Assembly: GCA_019095985.1 (NCBI GenBank)
Contig: CM032662.1
Span: forward strand, 17,344,706 to 17,408,705
DNA: 64,000 bases
Direction: 5' to 3'
Source: Streblospio benedicti
Lineage: Eukaryota > Annelida > Polychaeta > Spionida > Spionidae
Below the pieces are notes generated by a model. That model did not search any database, had not been told where the DNA came from, and saw nothing but the letters and a program-made list of their open reading frames with translations. Position numbers and translations under genes: made by a program. Positions 35,643 through 48,242 of this stretch are shown piece after piece (position 1 is the stretch's first letter; each line of letters begins with the position of its first letter).

Positions 35643-36399
35643 CTGAAAATACAGAACAAGTTATGCGTATAATTTAATTACTGTCTAATAAAATTTTCAA
35701 TCACTAGAATATATTATTTATATGATTTAATTCATAATACTTGAAAAAAAAAACACAAGTATGAACACGTATAAATCCAATATTAATTTATACATACGGT
35801 TTATTAAAAAAAACACGTGCCATATGACGTGATAGTAGCAGAGTAGATCTATCATCTGGAGACTACCGGGGCCGGTAAGTGGGTCACGAGACTCCACGGG
35901 ATTTCACGAACTGGAGATAAACAATAAGTGGCAGGTGCTTGCTAACGTCTGATGATAAGGCTGTTTATTTTCCAAAAATACATTAAATGACAATTGAATT
36001 CATTTCTCTATAGAACATATTGAATCTGCATCATGTGTTCTTTGATATGTCACAGACAATTCGAGTTGCCAGTCTCTTTGTTATGCACAGAGCATTGTTT
36101 ACAATATTTATTTCTCGTAGATCAAACTCAGTCATTTCGGACAAATGGCCCTGGTTTTGAGATCAAGCTCCTAATCACACAATACAAAACATGCGTTGTT
36201 AATATTATCCCAAACTTCTTACCACTATTTACAGACTGATATATCATTTTTGTGTACATGTACTAGTGTATCCATGCCTCATCTATTAAATATTGAAGTA
36301 CTGCATGTGATTTTAAGTATTAGTAAGCCTAGATCTAGACTAGTACAGTAGTCTACGTACATAAACGTCATAGCGACCTAGACTGACATCACATAGGCA
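35643..36399. other. Upstream region of the Kelch gene
   Basis: AT-rich; should hold its 5' UTR intron, first exon and promoter. I could not place these with confidence. Confidence 0.45.
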
Positions 36400-36408
36400 G
36401 ACCTGTAA
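36400..36408. repeat. Left 9-bp target site duplication
   Basis: GACCTGTAA immediately outside the left inverted repeat; the identical 9 bases lie at 38744-38752. Confidence 0.85.
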
Positions 36409-38743
36409 GGGTGCAGGCTTCCTCGGTCCACGAGCTTCGTCGGTCCATTTAATTGTGAGCTCCCTCGGTCCATTAAGGCAAGCTTCCTCGGTCCATTAAG
36501 GCAAGCTCCCTCGGTCCACCAAGTGAGCTTCCTCGGTCCACCATATACGCGCTATTACGTGTAACGTACTGTATGGATTTCTTTGAACTTAGCTTAGGCC
36601 TATATATTTGTGTCATACATGAATGGAGCACTGCCAATGTTAGCCTCGGTCAACCCAGTCCGTTTCAAGTGATCAACTGCAAGTCACTCGAACGCAGTAG
36701 TGTGAGTCTGGTGGCTCGAGACTATGCCAATGTTTGATTGTTAGATTAATGAATAATCATGAAATATATAGTGTACGATTAGAGTTGTTCTTAGTTTATA
36801 GATTTTTTAAAAAAAAACTAAATTATATCATGTCATATAAATTATTTGGAAATCAATCAAATTCCAGTATACTCTGTAGGCTGTTATCTGTGTCTTTATA
36901 CATGACCGGAGCACTTGCAAAGTTTGATTAATGGATTAAAAGATAATTATAGATACTTATAATGCATAGAATATTAATACAAAAGAGGGATTCAATTAAA
37001 GTTGATATGCCAGTATGCTAGCTTAGTCTAGAATTCTCCGTCTATCTTGGGTGTGTAGCTTTCTTTTCACCTAAAGAAAATTCCGTCAACAGCTTAAGAT
37101 GTACTTATGTGACTAGTACATAAGTTATTGTTTATTTATGTGTAAGTATTGTCATATCAGTCCATGTTTTGGCTTGAAGAAAAATTTCTTACATGCAATA
37201 GACAAACAATCTTTAGTATGTTGTAACATTATTAATTAAATAAAATTACTGAAATGTATAATTTGGTTGTAGGTGGTTATTTCATTCTTGTAGCTATTGT
37301 ACTTAACACCATATTAAATTAAGGTTCAAAATAACAATTAAAAAATTTTAATCAAAAGTTTTTATTCTCTAATATTCTATTATCTAATTAATCTTTATAC
37401 ATATATTAATCTTTATACACAGTAAATTAGCCAAATCAAACAAAGCACTTGACGTTTATGGGGTAGCGGCAGAGCAAATAAAGAAGGCTTTTTAAGCCAG
37501 TACGGTGTACAAATCACTAAAATTCCTTGTCAACCATTTGCTTGTCACAGGAAACGTTACAGAAACGTAAAAACTATTGTGAATGTCCATAAACGAAAAT
37601 ATGGTTTATAGTCGTGATTCTAATGTACTTTCACAACTTAACATTTTACACCAGGTCAGTGGTCATGATTCCAACTCCCTGTTCACTCGGCCACCGAAGC
37701 ACTTGACGTCCTAGTTTGGAAAACATTTGGAAGACGTATGAGAGATGTATAGATCATAGAAAGATGTTTGTAAGACATTTTCGAAATGTTAGAATGGACA
37801 TTGTGGGATGGTTTGTGCTTACTATGGATAACATGTCAACAACACTTTTTGAAGACGGTTGAAAGACGTAGTGGTTGTGGGAAAACGTTTGCAAGACGTT
37901 TGGGGCAAGAAAATTTTTTAATTTTGACCCTTTTCCTTTTTGCATCTGAGGCTATTTTGAACAGAAAAATAACCTTAAAACTCATCTATTAATGCTCACT
38001 TTCATTCAGGATTTGACCGAGGAACAAACCCCTGAAAACATTGGAGGCAGTTGCCTCCTATGGCTCATATGTAGCTACTAACTATGGCCCTGCTGTAGCA
38101 TTATCATGTGTGACATTATGTCTGATTCTCCAAAAGGAAAAGACGTCAAAAAGACATTTTTTCGTTTTGCAGAATCACAATGCAATCTGAAAGGGTGTGG
38201 GTCATTGTGTTAAGATTTTAATAAAATTGTGAAAATTGTTTATGTTTGTCTCTAATTGTGTATGGTAGATATTCACAATACCATTTCTTTCTTAAACAAC
38301 AGCAATGATGATTGCTTCTATTACAAAATAGATAATCTAAAAAGTGGGTTATACTTTCTAATTGCAAACTGTAACTTTTGAAAGGGATCTTTTGGCTAGT
38401 ATATAAGATGGTTGACAAGCTTAAAGTGATAGGCTGCAATGAATGAAGATGTAGACATTAATACATAATGATGGAACCATTTTCAAAACTATCATGATTA
38501 TGTAAGGCATTCACTTGAGCCATATATGATGCAATCACTAGTCCATATGGGATTTGCCGTTCTTGCAGCTAAAAAAAACGTTGTACGTTACACGTAATAG
38601 CGCGCATATGGTGGACCGAGGAAGCTCACTTGGTGGACCGAGGGAGCTTGTCTTAATGGACCGAGGAAGCTTGCCTTAATGGACCGAGGGAGCTCATAAT
38701 TACATGGACCGACGAAGCTCGTGGACCGAGGAAGCCCGGAGCC
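36409..38743. mobile_element. MULE-like non-autonomous DNA transposon, 2335 bp
   Basis: Terminal inverted repeats of 161 bp (36409-36569 and 38583-38743) match at about 96% by eye, with 3 of about 7 differences in the outermost 14 bases. The identical 9-bp duplication GACCTGTAA lies outside each end. Long TIRs with a 9-bp duplication are the classic Mutator-like signature. Each TIR contains six CGGTCCA units in a GCTTCCTCGGTCCA / GCTCCCTCGGTCCA alternation. The 2-kb interior is AT-rich with no transposase-sized ORF, so movement would need a partner in trans. High TIR identity suggests recent activity. Confidence 0.85.
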
Positions 38744-38752
38744 GACCTGTAA
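38744..38752. repeat. Right 9-bp target site duplication
   Basis: GACCTGTAA, identical to 36400-36408. Confidence 0.85.
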
Positions 38753-39963
38753 TATAAACTAGGGGTAGGCACAAATGTTAAAGTTTGCCCTACATTGAAA
38801 GAAAATAATAATTGGCCAGGTTTAAACCTATCATAAATACAACTACTAGTTTTGCTTATATATGCAGTAACAGTAACAATGCAAGTCTGACTTGATTGCA
38901 TGTGCATTTGTTTTCTTTTCAATTAATAAACATTGAATAATAAAATATAAAGTATAGTGATCATTTTTGTTGCTTTCTTTTCAATTCATAGATACACTAT
39001 ACCATTATATTAGCCCCACACTTTTGTATTTAAGTACATATAATTGCATGTTTTCGGTACCCGTGTGTGATAACTTGCGCAGAAAGGGATCATTCACATT
39101 TGAAGTCACCCGGGGTAGAGAAAGGGGGGAGGTCTAGCAATTGGGTGATGTCACCTTTTGAAGAAGAAAAAGTTGCAGCTATTTGACAGTATTTGAACTT
39201 ACTTTCTGATATGTTAAGTGAGCTGTGATATGTCTGCTAGCTTAAATCACATTGCCATGTTTGTTTTATGTCCTAAATATGTTTGTAAAATTATGTCTAG
39301 ATTATGTACATATGTATTCAAATGTTGTTGTGTTTTTTACAACGGCACAGTTCTATCAATGTTACTTGAGCAAAATATCCTAGCAAAACCATGTCACGAG
39401 GAGGGGCAAAGGTGATTTCAACTTACCAAGAGGGGTGGGGGGTACTGCAAAGATGACGGTCACTCCACTGCAGGTAAAATAAATTACCTACTATTGAAAG
39501 CTATAACTAGTGATTCCCGCCCCCGGGGCTCAGTTGGTTAACTAACATGACTCCAGAGGTCCATCTACGAACACCAGGTGGCCACTCTCTGCTATTAAAG
39601 ATCATCAGGTATGGATTGCTGAAGAATATTCTCACAAACAAACAAGAGTTCATAGCCTGGTGGTTGTGCCACTGTTTGTTAGTTCTCAATATTAAGATAT
39701 TAAGGGCCAGACACAGAATACAGAGCTGGCTACTTTTTAGAGGTACAGGCCCTGTGGTCATTGAATTAATTTTCATTAGTTTCATACTCTGTTATATAAG
39801 TGGCGAATCTTGATCTATCTCAGTTTACCTGTCATAGTGTCAACTGGGGAACTGAGCGCTATTCCCGCCAAAATCCAGTACCAGGGAATACTCGTTCCCT
39901 AATCCTATAGTGGCCACACAAGACAAATAATAATTGTTATACTCATCTCTACGTACACAGGGA
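38753..39963. other. Spacer
   Basis: No supported gene, RNA gene or clear repeat. Open frames are short and lack protein character. Confidence 0.5.
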
Positions 39964-40003
39964 CACTGGCAGATTCAGGTTTTCAGAAAAGGAGGGCGCA
40001 CTT
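39964..40003 (+). repeat. Truncated CACTGGCAGATC-family repeat
   Basis: CACTGGCAGATTCAGGTTTT, then CAGAAAAGGAGGGCGCACTTG. The family match then stops and a different sequence takes over. Confidence 0.65.
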
Positions 40004-40009
40004 GGGAAA

Positions 40010-40764
40010 TACTTTCTCACCAGATGGGGGGAGTACCGCAGCGGAATCAAGCTGGTGGGTGCCAACGTCGAGGTTCAGCTACTCAAATGTTGTGACGATG
40101 GGCTCCGCAAGGATATCACAATCGCTGCAAGTCTCATCTGGGGGGTGTCAGGGGTTGGTATCTCCTCATAAGGTGACCATATTACAGTCAAGATGTCATG
40201 GTCGATCGATGGAGTTGATTGCACGAGGTTTGATGTATTGTCATCCTGGAGACTTAGGTTCTCCGTCATTGTATTGCTGCCTTGGTGGCGTTCTCCAGTA
40301 CTGTAGTGCACCAAACCTTGTGACGAGTATTTCTACAGCAATGTGTGTGTTCGGCCAGCCTATTTGTGACTTCATCCCAATCCTGCCTGGGAAGTATCAG
40401 CCTCATTGTTACATGGTGTGAAACACTCACCGCACGGCAGGAAGAGATATACGTTAATGCTATGTCCGCATGTTGGAGACCTGGTTGGCACATACCCATC
40501 GACTCCCTCCTCTATGTGTGCTCCAACCCCGGACACACCCTTGCCACCGGGTCAGCCTGCAGGCCTGCCAGATCATTGACCCACAGAACCTGGTCCCTCG
40601 ATGGCACCTGCCCCAGCACCATCTGCAGATGCCCCCACACCATACCTGCCTCATCCACCGCAGCCGATGTCACTGCCGCCTGCGATGAGGCCTGCAATGC
40701 CACCATCCCCACAGCAGATGTTCAGGCCACCCAATCCATCAGTCACGCCAGCAGTGCTTAGATA
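40010..40764 (+). mobile_element. Retroelement gag-like fossil fragment, with a Pro-rich stretch
   Basis: The first 160 bases can be read with NVEVQLLKCCDDGLRKDIT, a pattern I associate with gag-like ORFs of invertebrate LTR retroelements. The last 280 bases carry a Pro/Met/Gln-rich reading that may or may not belong to the same element. It is broken and short, with no LTRs, reverse transcriptase or integrase visible nearby. The family call rests on memory of one motif and is weak. Age cannot be estimated. Confidence 0.3.
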
Positions 40765-42540
40765 ACCTACAGTAAGATTCCCCCCCTAATGGCAGGCAGA
40801 CTTCCACATGGGCTGACTCAGCCTGCCATGATTTGATGACATTTGTATTAGTGTTTTATGTTATGTATTATATATTGTACTAGCTTATACCCATGTGGTC
40901 AGAGGCATGCTGAGAATCACAATGAATCAATCCAGTTACATAAGCATATAAGTAGATCCCAACTAGATCATTGGTGAAATCCATTGACTTGGCTTGTAAA
41001 ATGAAAATCCAAGGGAGGAAATGTAAGTGTCCATGTAAATGGGAACACAATGCCCACCATAATAGTAATACATTATATTAATCTTGCAAGCATCCATACT
41101 CCTAATTACTATAGCCTGACTACAGGAACAGTCACTCCATATACATGTGTGTACAATTAGGTCTCAGACAAGTCCTTTTAGTCACAGCTAAGGTAGGAAA
41201 AGTTAGTTTTTATGTAAATTGCCTTCCATGGACATAGGAAATGGATATATTGAGCAAAGTGCATGAAATGAGTACAGCACTTTTTTTTCTCCAACACCCA
41301 CCCGTGTGCAAATTATGGGCATGGTGATACTTCTTAACGTTGGCTCTTACCACTTTTGTTAGTTAGTACATACAAATAGATAATAAATAATATTGGCACA
41401 CTTCATTGTACTGACAACTTAGCACCTTCCATGCATCGAGTATGATATAGAGAGTGTTTTGGAACAACCTTTAAGGCTGAAGGTAAATTGAGATAGGGAA
41501 GTTCTTATACAACAATATAGAATCTTTTGCAATGAACAGGAAGTCAAGCAACAGATCAAAGCTATGATTTTCTGAGCTTGGATGTAGTATGCTTGGCGTA
41601 TATGGAGAGCTACCTGGAAATTGTAGGCTCCTATAAGTATATCTCAAGTAAGTAATGGATCAATGAAAATGCACTTGGCATCTAATACGTAAAAGCTATG
41701 GGATGAACAATTAGTGTCTATGGTAATGGGAACATAATGCTCCCCATGGCACATATATTCTTACACACTTCGAACATCACTTAGAACATCCCTATTAAGA
41801 CTGCCCAAGGACTGGCGTCAATTGGTTTAATGCAGTGGTGGTCACTTTAGGGATGTTTGCAATGGTCTTTTTATAAAGACTTGGGGCTGTTATAAATCAT
41901 CTTATAATAGAGGTGGTGTATTTATAGAGGTGGTCTTGATTGAAGGTTCTAATGTACACATAGCCCAATTGGCAAAGTGGTGTTAATCCCTAGTATTTGA
42001 ACCAATGTGACGCCTTTGGCGTCTTTATAACATCACACTACTCCACATGACGCTGTCATGGCTGCCGCTGTCTGCTATATTTGTTATAAAACAGCTAATT
42101 AACAACCACCAGGGCCATTTTGACAATGAAAAATATATTCCTGCAAAACTACACAGTACCATGAACGATTTCCTGTAGTCAGATGGCGTCCAGCTAGTCA
42201 CGTTTAAGTGGAGAAGTCCAGAAATTAGCGTATTGATATATGGAATAATATTTGTATTTATGTTTGTTCCTCTTCAAACTATGCTATATCTTCATGTGTG
42301 TTTGCTAAGTAGTCAATCTTTTCATGCTTCCAAAGACATGGGGGGAGATAGTGGATTATGAACATTATTGAAACATTGTGAGTGGCACAACGCAAACATA
42401 AAGTAGTTGGTTTATGAACGTATACAAAAATGACGTACCAGCCCTAAAATGGCGCCATTTCAGCGAGTGGTGCCAATATAATAGACTCTTGGGCTCAAAA
42501 ACTTACTTATGTCAAGACCCAATAAGCTAACAACCATTTA
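40765..42540. other. Spacer
   Basis: No supported gene. Contains a GTAGAACCTC-family MITE at about 41785-41955. Confidence 0.5.
41785..41955. repeat. MITE of the GTAGAACCTC family
   Basis: Reads TCCCTATTAAGACTGCCCAA at the left, with GGTGGTCACTTTAGG and ATAATAGAGGTGG inside, and GGTGGTCTTGATTGAAGGTTCT at the right. The two halves are roughly inverted. Confidence 0.65.
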
Positions 42541-42730
42541 GAACTTTGACATCGTTGAGTCAACATGGATGGCAACAATGAATGTCATATTCTTCTCACA
42601 TTGCTCCTGCAGTTGTGGCAAATATTCAAGTACAAACTCATTCCACTTCGGCAGCCTCTTCATCTTTTCCCTTTGATTAATCCAAGTGTTCTGTGGATGA
42701 AGCACACTTTCATTCTGCCAATGTCTCGAA
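42540..42730 (-). pseudogene. Unidentified coding-like fragment
   Basis: A minus frame of about 62 codons with protein-like composition: INQREKMKRLPKWNEF, then EYLPQLQEQCEKNMTFIVAI, ending DSTMSKF and a stop. No domain recognised and no clear start. It may be the C-terminal part of the decayed gene just upstream on the same strand, or an exon of something else. Confidence 0.3.
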
Positions 42731-42943
42731 ATGAAAAATCACCATTTCTTGTCCCATGATTATTTTCATATAGCTTGTTAACAGGCCTAGCCAACGTATA
42801 TAAACACAGGACACCAACAATTAAAATTACAAAAGACAACAAAAAGTGTCAACCTCCGCAATACATTTCTTGCACATGTATATCCGTATTAAAAGCTCAA
42901 TTTCAATCACATTTGTGGCAGACATTTCCTGTGTACACTTAAT

Positions 42944-44030
42944 TTAAAATATCCACATCCTCAGAGTAGCTATCTTCAAAGTCACTGTCTGACTCATCTG
43001 ATTCTGATTCAGATTGCAAATACATGTAGGGTGGAAAAAAGACTCCACATAAGACTCTCTGTCATCATCCACATACTCGCCCTTATCCACAAAAACCTCA
43101 TCGATCCACACAGCTTGACTCACTATATTGATGTCTCTAGGTATTGGCATTGTAGATTTTTCCCATTCCAAAGTCTTCAATGACAGAGTAAACTTTTTAT
43201 CAATTTTACAATCATTACGATACTGTCTGTTCATGCAGGCTACAAAGACAATCTTGTCATTGACCTGAAAATGTGAAATATGCTTTGCTTCAAGATATGC
43301 CCTCCTCATTTGGACATCCTGCGGACCAGGAATTTCCTTCTACGAATTTGAATATATGTTGTACAAAAAGCACTTTGTCCTCCTTTATATCGGCGCTAAA
43401 ACGATGTTTTCCTCATGGTGATATAATCTATAACAATCTAACTGACTATTGCTCAAACTAGCATGGCATAATGCAGCCAATTCTTTCCAACAGTCTTGAG
43501 TGTGAAAGCGATGGAAGAACACAAGACTATCTTTGACAAACCTTAAAAATACACATAGTTGCCAATGGTTATTGCTATTCCTGCAAATTCAGAAATTTCA
43601 CTGCAAATTATATTTGAAATGCGCTTCTTTACTTTGTTCCTGTTTATATCTACTATAATAAGCTGATAGCTGCACAATGATGATAAATAATATACAATGT
43701 ACATAAAATGTTCATCTGTTGCACAACACTTAATGGTCCCATTCATGATGTTGAATTTAGCTACTTTTGCGGTCTTCTTGCACGTGTCATACACAATTAT
43801 TTCACCAGCTACCTTCACTACAAAGCCATATTTTACTGGGAATATTCTTTGTTTTTGAAAATGTCAGGCAAAATATTATTGTGCTCATTCACGACTTTAG
43901 TGACATATGACTCAGAGCAATTCTTGATGCGTATTTCATTCAATATTTCTACGAAGAATGGCTTTCTATCAAGTGATGTAGAAAAGAACTGCCAATTTTA
44001 TTTTACAGTTTTCATAGTTTTAGCCATATA
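42944..44030 (-). pseudogene. Decayed BTB/Kelch-type gene
   Basis: Protein-like minus-strand reading in pieces: a BACK-like ESYVTKVVNEHNNILP (about 43870-43920), a propeller-like VKVAGEIIVYDTCKKTAKVAKF (43750-43818), CATDEHFMYIVYYLSSLC (about 43700), and KKFTLSLKTLEWEKSTMPIPRD with WIDEVFV (43080-43200). The order BACK then Kelch follows the strand. Continuity is broken by several stops and frame changes (around 43815, 43543 and 43380) and no BTB domain is left, so this looks like an old dead copy of a KLHL-type gene related in kind to 33726-35621. The Kelch assignment is by pattern only. Confidence 0.5.
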
Positions 44031-44039
44031 GTAATGCCT

Positions 44040-45466
44040 ATTTTATTGTCTACGAAAATCATATTGAAATTAATGCTATCAATATTACATATCAGTTATG
44101 GTACAAAGTACCATTTGTTCTTTAAACTGATATATAACAAAGCATATTACTCCTCACAATAAGAACAATATTGACCCTCATCTTTATGGTGATATCCGCG
44201 ACTGTAGGCTACACTTGAATCAAAATATAGTGGCGATTCATAGGGGTTATGTTTGAGTGGAATTTGCTCGTGTTAAGCTATGAGTTTCGCATTGCCATCA
44301 TACACCATTGAAAAGCTGAGATTTTAAGCTTTCCAGTTGTATGTGAAATCTTTTCCGCCCTCTGATGGTACCAAATCTCAAAAATCCGGCCGTTGGCCCA
44401 TGCACTATTAGTCTTGTCACAAGGATCTTAGCCTTGTCACAAGGACCGATGCACCAGCGATGCAATTTACGCCGGGCACCATGCAGCCGGGCTCCCGCGA
44501 TCACAGATCGGCATTTGGTGCTTGTAAAAAATTAACACCCCTTCTCTGAGAATAGCAAAAAAATATAATGACCTTTTTACTAATTATAATCACATCCATT
44601 ATGGTCGCCGAGCAGCAGAAAAACTATTTCATAACTTATACCTCAGTGTTTTCGGAGATTGTGTAAAATATTTCAGAATCTCTACAGTTAGATTATTATT
44701 AACATGTTATATTGCAAATGCAAACATTTAAAATTCATGTAAACAGATAGGTATAAATTTAAGCCTGGGGCCAATGGTGATAAATAGATAACTGTTATCT
44801 TGTCATTGATGGGCAGAAAGGACTCTTATTAACTTGCATACTGAATACTTACATATAGGTACATGTTCTGTTTTAACAATATTTTCTGCATTCAAAAGGT
44901 AAGCACTTTTTAACTTGGTATACTACATGTGCATTGACATTAAAGGACAAGTTTTTACGTGCGAATATTTGCAATTTGTATTTGCCAATGTAATTATTGA
45001 TAAGAAAGATCTTTGCATGCAGTATAGATTCAATGAATGGTTTGAAATTAACGTATTGTTTATGATTGTGACTACAGACTAAAAAGTAAGTTTCGTGTGT
45101 TTTTAGTGAATAATTATTATTTTCTTTAGTAAATATTTGCGTATTTATTAGACTGAATCAAAATTAGTGTGAAGCATTATCATTTTCATATGAGACTAAT
45201 TGTTGTACTAAATCTAAAATGTTGAGCCACTAAAATCATTAAAATCAAACAAAAGCAAGAAACTCTGAGTTCTTCCAAGTGCAACAATAATGGCATTAGA
45301 AAATTAAATTCATGATTTCAACTTCTTTTAGCTTTTAAAGGGAACTCTGTTTAGCAATTTTTAATGCCAGCTCCTTTATTGACAAAAAACATTTTGTCAT
45401 GTTGAGATCCGTTTATGCTACACAATATTATGTCCAATGTGCACGTTACTGACCATAGTCAGCGAA
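44040..45466. other. Spacer before the aminotransferase
   Basis: AT-rich. A locally GC-rich patch at 44330-44520 holds a small direct repeat (CTTGTCACAAGGA twice, about 24 bases apart). No gene supported. Confidence 0.45.
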
Positions 45467-47652
45467 ATGACGTCGCTGCCGCCGCCCCTGAAGATTGACC
45501 GCTACTTCGGCGAGCACGGAGGCCCAGACAAGAAGTACCTGTGCGCGTCTGAGGCAGAGCCAGTGTCTATGCAGGTGAGACCCACACACAGGGTACATAT
45601 CTACAAGGTCGTCCTCAGCATTTTGTACAGTATGGTTGGGGATTTCTATGACCATAGAATAAAATGACCTTTTGGAAAGCAGACTATTTTTGATGAGATC
45701 CTTAATGGATAAACACGTGTCTTTGTGGGTTTGGGATTTCAGTCGATATGTTTGCCAAATCAATACATATATCTTTGTTATCACAAGGATAAAAATGGCT
45801 GATTATATTATAAACGTATGTGGTCCTGACAAAAGACGTGGTGGTTTACAAATTGGAATAATTGAGATGAAAATTACAATCTTGCCAATAGCTTTTCATC
45901 GTGCTTTCAGGAGCTGCTGACACTGGCTGACGATGAGTGCCAGGCCGCCTGGGCTGGCTTGTCCCTGGGCCTGCACCATCCTCAGGGCATGCCCCTGCTC
46001 AGGACCGAGATAGCCAAGGTGACACTGGTTTTTCTGTTTAGTCGTACTTTTAGTACTAGACAAATTTACAAGAAAATTTCTTTTTACTTTAAGCTAGTAA
46101 AGTATTGTGCACTTCATTATGTAACAAACACTACATGCCACACGTTAACGTGAATACAAGCGGTCGGAAGTTCTTCAACGAGATGTAATTCAAATAGGTG
46201 CTTTTACGAGAATGTAGCTGTCAGTGGATCATGGTAACGTCGTGCGTCCGACCAGAAAATGGCGTGAGTCTAGTCAGTCGATTCGGAGTTTTCCGTTGTT
46301 GACATGAAACAATAATCCTTTAGTAGCTCATATGATATTCATCCGAACGTTTTCACATTAACAGTACACATTCTGAAGACTGTCTAGTTTTTTTTTCACC
46401 AAAATAAAGAATAAAATATATAGCAATGAGTCCGCTTTGGACAAAATCGTGTGTAATACCCAATGCATTTGACAGCTAACGTCCGTCCGAATGCTGAGAG
46501 TTAGATATGGCGATGCATGTGATTAATGATCAAATTAAACTATTTAGTTAACACAATTACATAGACGTATGTATATGAATGGAATCGCATATAACTGCAG
46601 ATTATTTCCATCAAAATTATATATTGATACGACAATGTACAACAGAGATATGATCCAATATATGTGTGGTGTTTTTCATTGTCATTACACCTGTCGTTGC
46701 CTGCTGATATTGTCAGTAGACTTTTTAGGATCACACAACGATGTCACCGTTTCAACTTGTATTAAACATACTAAATGCAATTGTTTATAGGTAATTTTAC
46801 TATGGGACGAAAGGAACCTATATTATCTGTGATGTATGTAAGTGATAATGCTGAAGTCTAAAGTTTTATTGAGCTGTGTGCGTTCAAAATGTATTGCGCA
46901 ATTTCTCCCATAAGCATAACATTACGACGTCCGGTATCATCGCTCGGACCATAATCCAGTTGAGTTTAGTCTGGTTGTAACGGTAGTTCCTGTTCTCGTA
47001 ACTTTCATCCCCTACACAAAATCTTCTCATACACATGTACAGTGGTGAGTCAGAGTGAGTAAACTTTTTATTTCAAGATCCATGACGTGCACGCCGATGA
47101 CGTTATGGTCGCTTGTCCACAAGAGGCCATTTACATCGCCATGAAATGTCTCACACATTACCTGGGAAAGTACGGCTTATATTAGTTTATATTATCACCA
47201 GAAACAAACATACTTCTAACCTGTTCAAACTGGGCATTATTAAAAGTTCCATGAGTTTGATTGCGCACTACATGTATATAACTATGAAAAGCCATAATCG
47301 CATCGTGATTCTATGGACACGCCATATTTAATATAGCAACACACAGACAGTTTTTTTTTCTAAAGTGATATCTTCAAGTATAAGCCACATATGCACGTAC
47401 ACAGTGCATGTAGGTGTTCATTATTTATGTATACTCTTTGATTTCAATTGGAACTGGCTATGAATATTGTGCAAAATCAATTACCAACTGATTGCCTGAA
47501 TAACTATTCTAGTTTTTATACTGTGTAAACATGACTGAGTGTTGATGTCTCCCTCTCAGCTCGTTCCATGCTGTGGTTGTTCACCCGGCATACCCAAGCC
47601 TGCAAGAGAATCTCCGCTACCTGGGCGTGGACATGGACTACTGGACAGTCAG
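45467..47652 (+). CDS. PLP-dependent aminotransferase (class I/II fold), N-terminal part only
   Basis: Four plus-strand exons in phase: 45467-45574, 45911-46018, 47078-47169 and 47560-47652. They read KIDRYFGEHGGPDKKYLCASEAEPVSM, ELLTLADDECQAAWAGLSLG with PQGMPLLRTEIAKIHDVHADDV, VACPQEAIYIAMKCLTHYL, and HAVVVHPAYPSLQENLRYLGVD. This is the usual opening of class I/II aminotransferases: substrate-arm region, Leu-Arg-Glu-like LRTEIA helix, cofactor phosphate-binding stretch (PQEAI) and PAYPSL. The family continues for about 250 more residues, including the NP.NPTG segment and the catalytic lysine, but no such exons are visible to the right before the minus-strand gene at 50207. The last donor (CAG|GTGAGG, phase 2) is good. 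Substrate unknown. An upstream in-frame ATG at 45437 exists, but the acceptor-like ACCATAG before the chosen ATG favours 45467. Confidence 0.72.
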
Positions 47653-48242
47653 GTGAGGACATTGCATGTGTGTTCTGGACAATCCAATGGGAGCATTATG
47701 TATAGCTGGTCGTTCACGCTTGGGCACTATAAACGCCCAGGCAGTAATGCTAGCCATTACACATCATCGGAAGCTGAAGTGTGGACATTATATACGAATG
47801 TCCGAACAATCTGTTAAAATACTGGGGGAACAAATGTAGGCATGTGATTAATACAGCCCCAGCTTTACCAGGGCTGCCAGAAACTACACCTTTATTTAGA
47901 CCCTTACTCATTTTTTAGAAAATCTGCGCCAACTGTGTTTCTCTTACAATCCTTTTTTAAAGTAAAGCATAGATTTAATTTAAAATGGGACATCTGGATT
48001 GGAATGTAATAGTTACGGTGGAAGCAGTTTACCTATACTTACTGTCACGAATAACATCTCTTTATAATGTATTTATTTCTGTATTATAACTTCAAAACAA
48101 TAACAAAACAATCTATGTAAAATGTTTATTTCATTACAAATTTTACTTTACCCGCCGATCTAAAGTTGTTAGTCGTGACTGCTGATTTAGGTTCCAGACT
48201 AATCAGAATGCAACATTTAGAGGTGTATCCCAGTTAAGCGAT
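47653..48242. other. Region after the last visible aminotransferase exon
   Basis: AT-rich, with no coding island in phase with the preceding exon. Confidence 0.5.

Noticed and set aside
40266-40499. 77-codon minus frame with protein-like look
   Set aside because: Opposite strand of the gag-like fossil region; no homology recalled and no gene signals.
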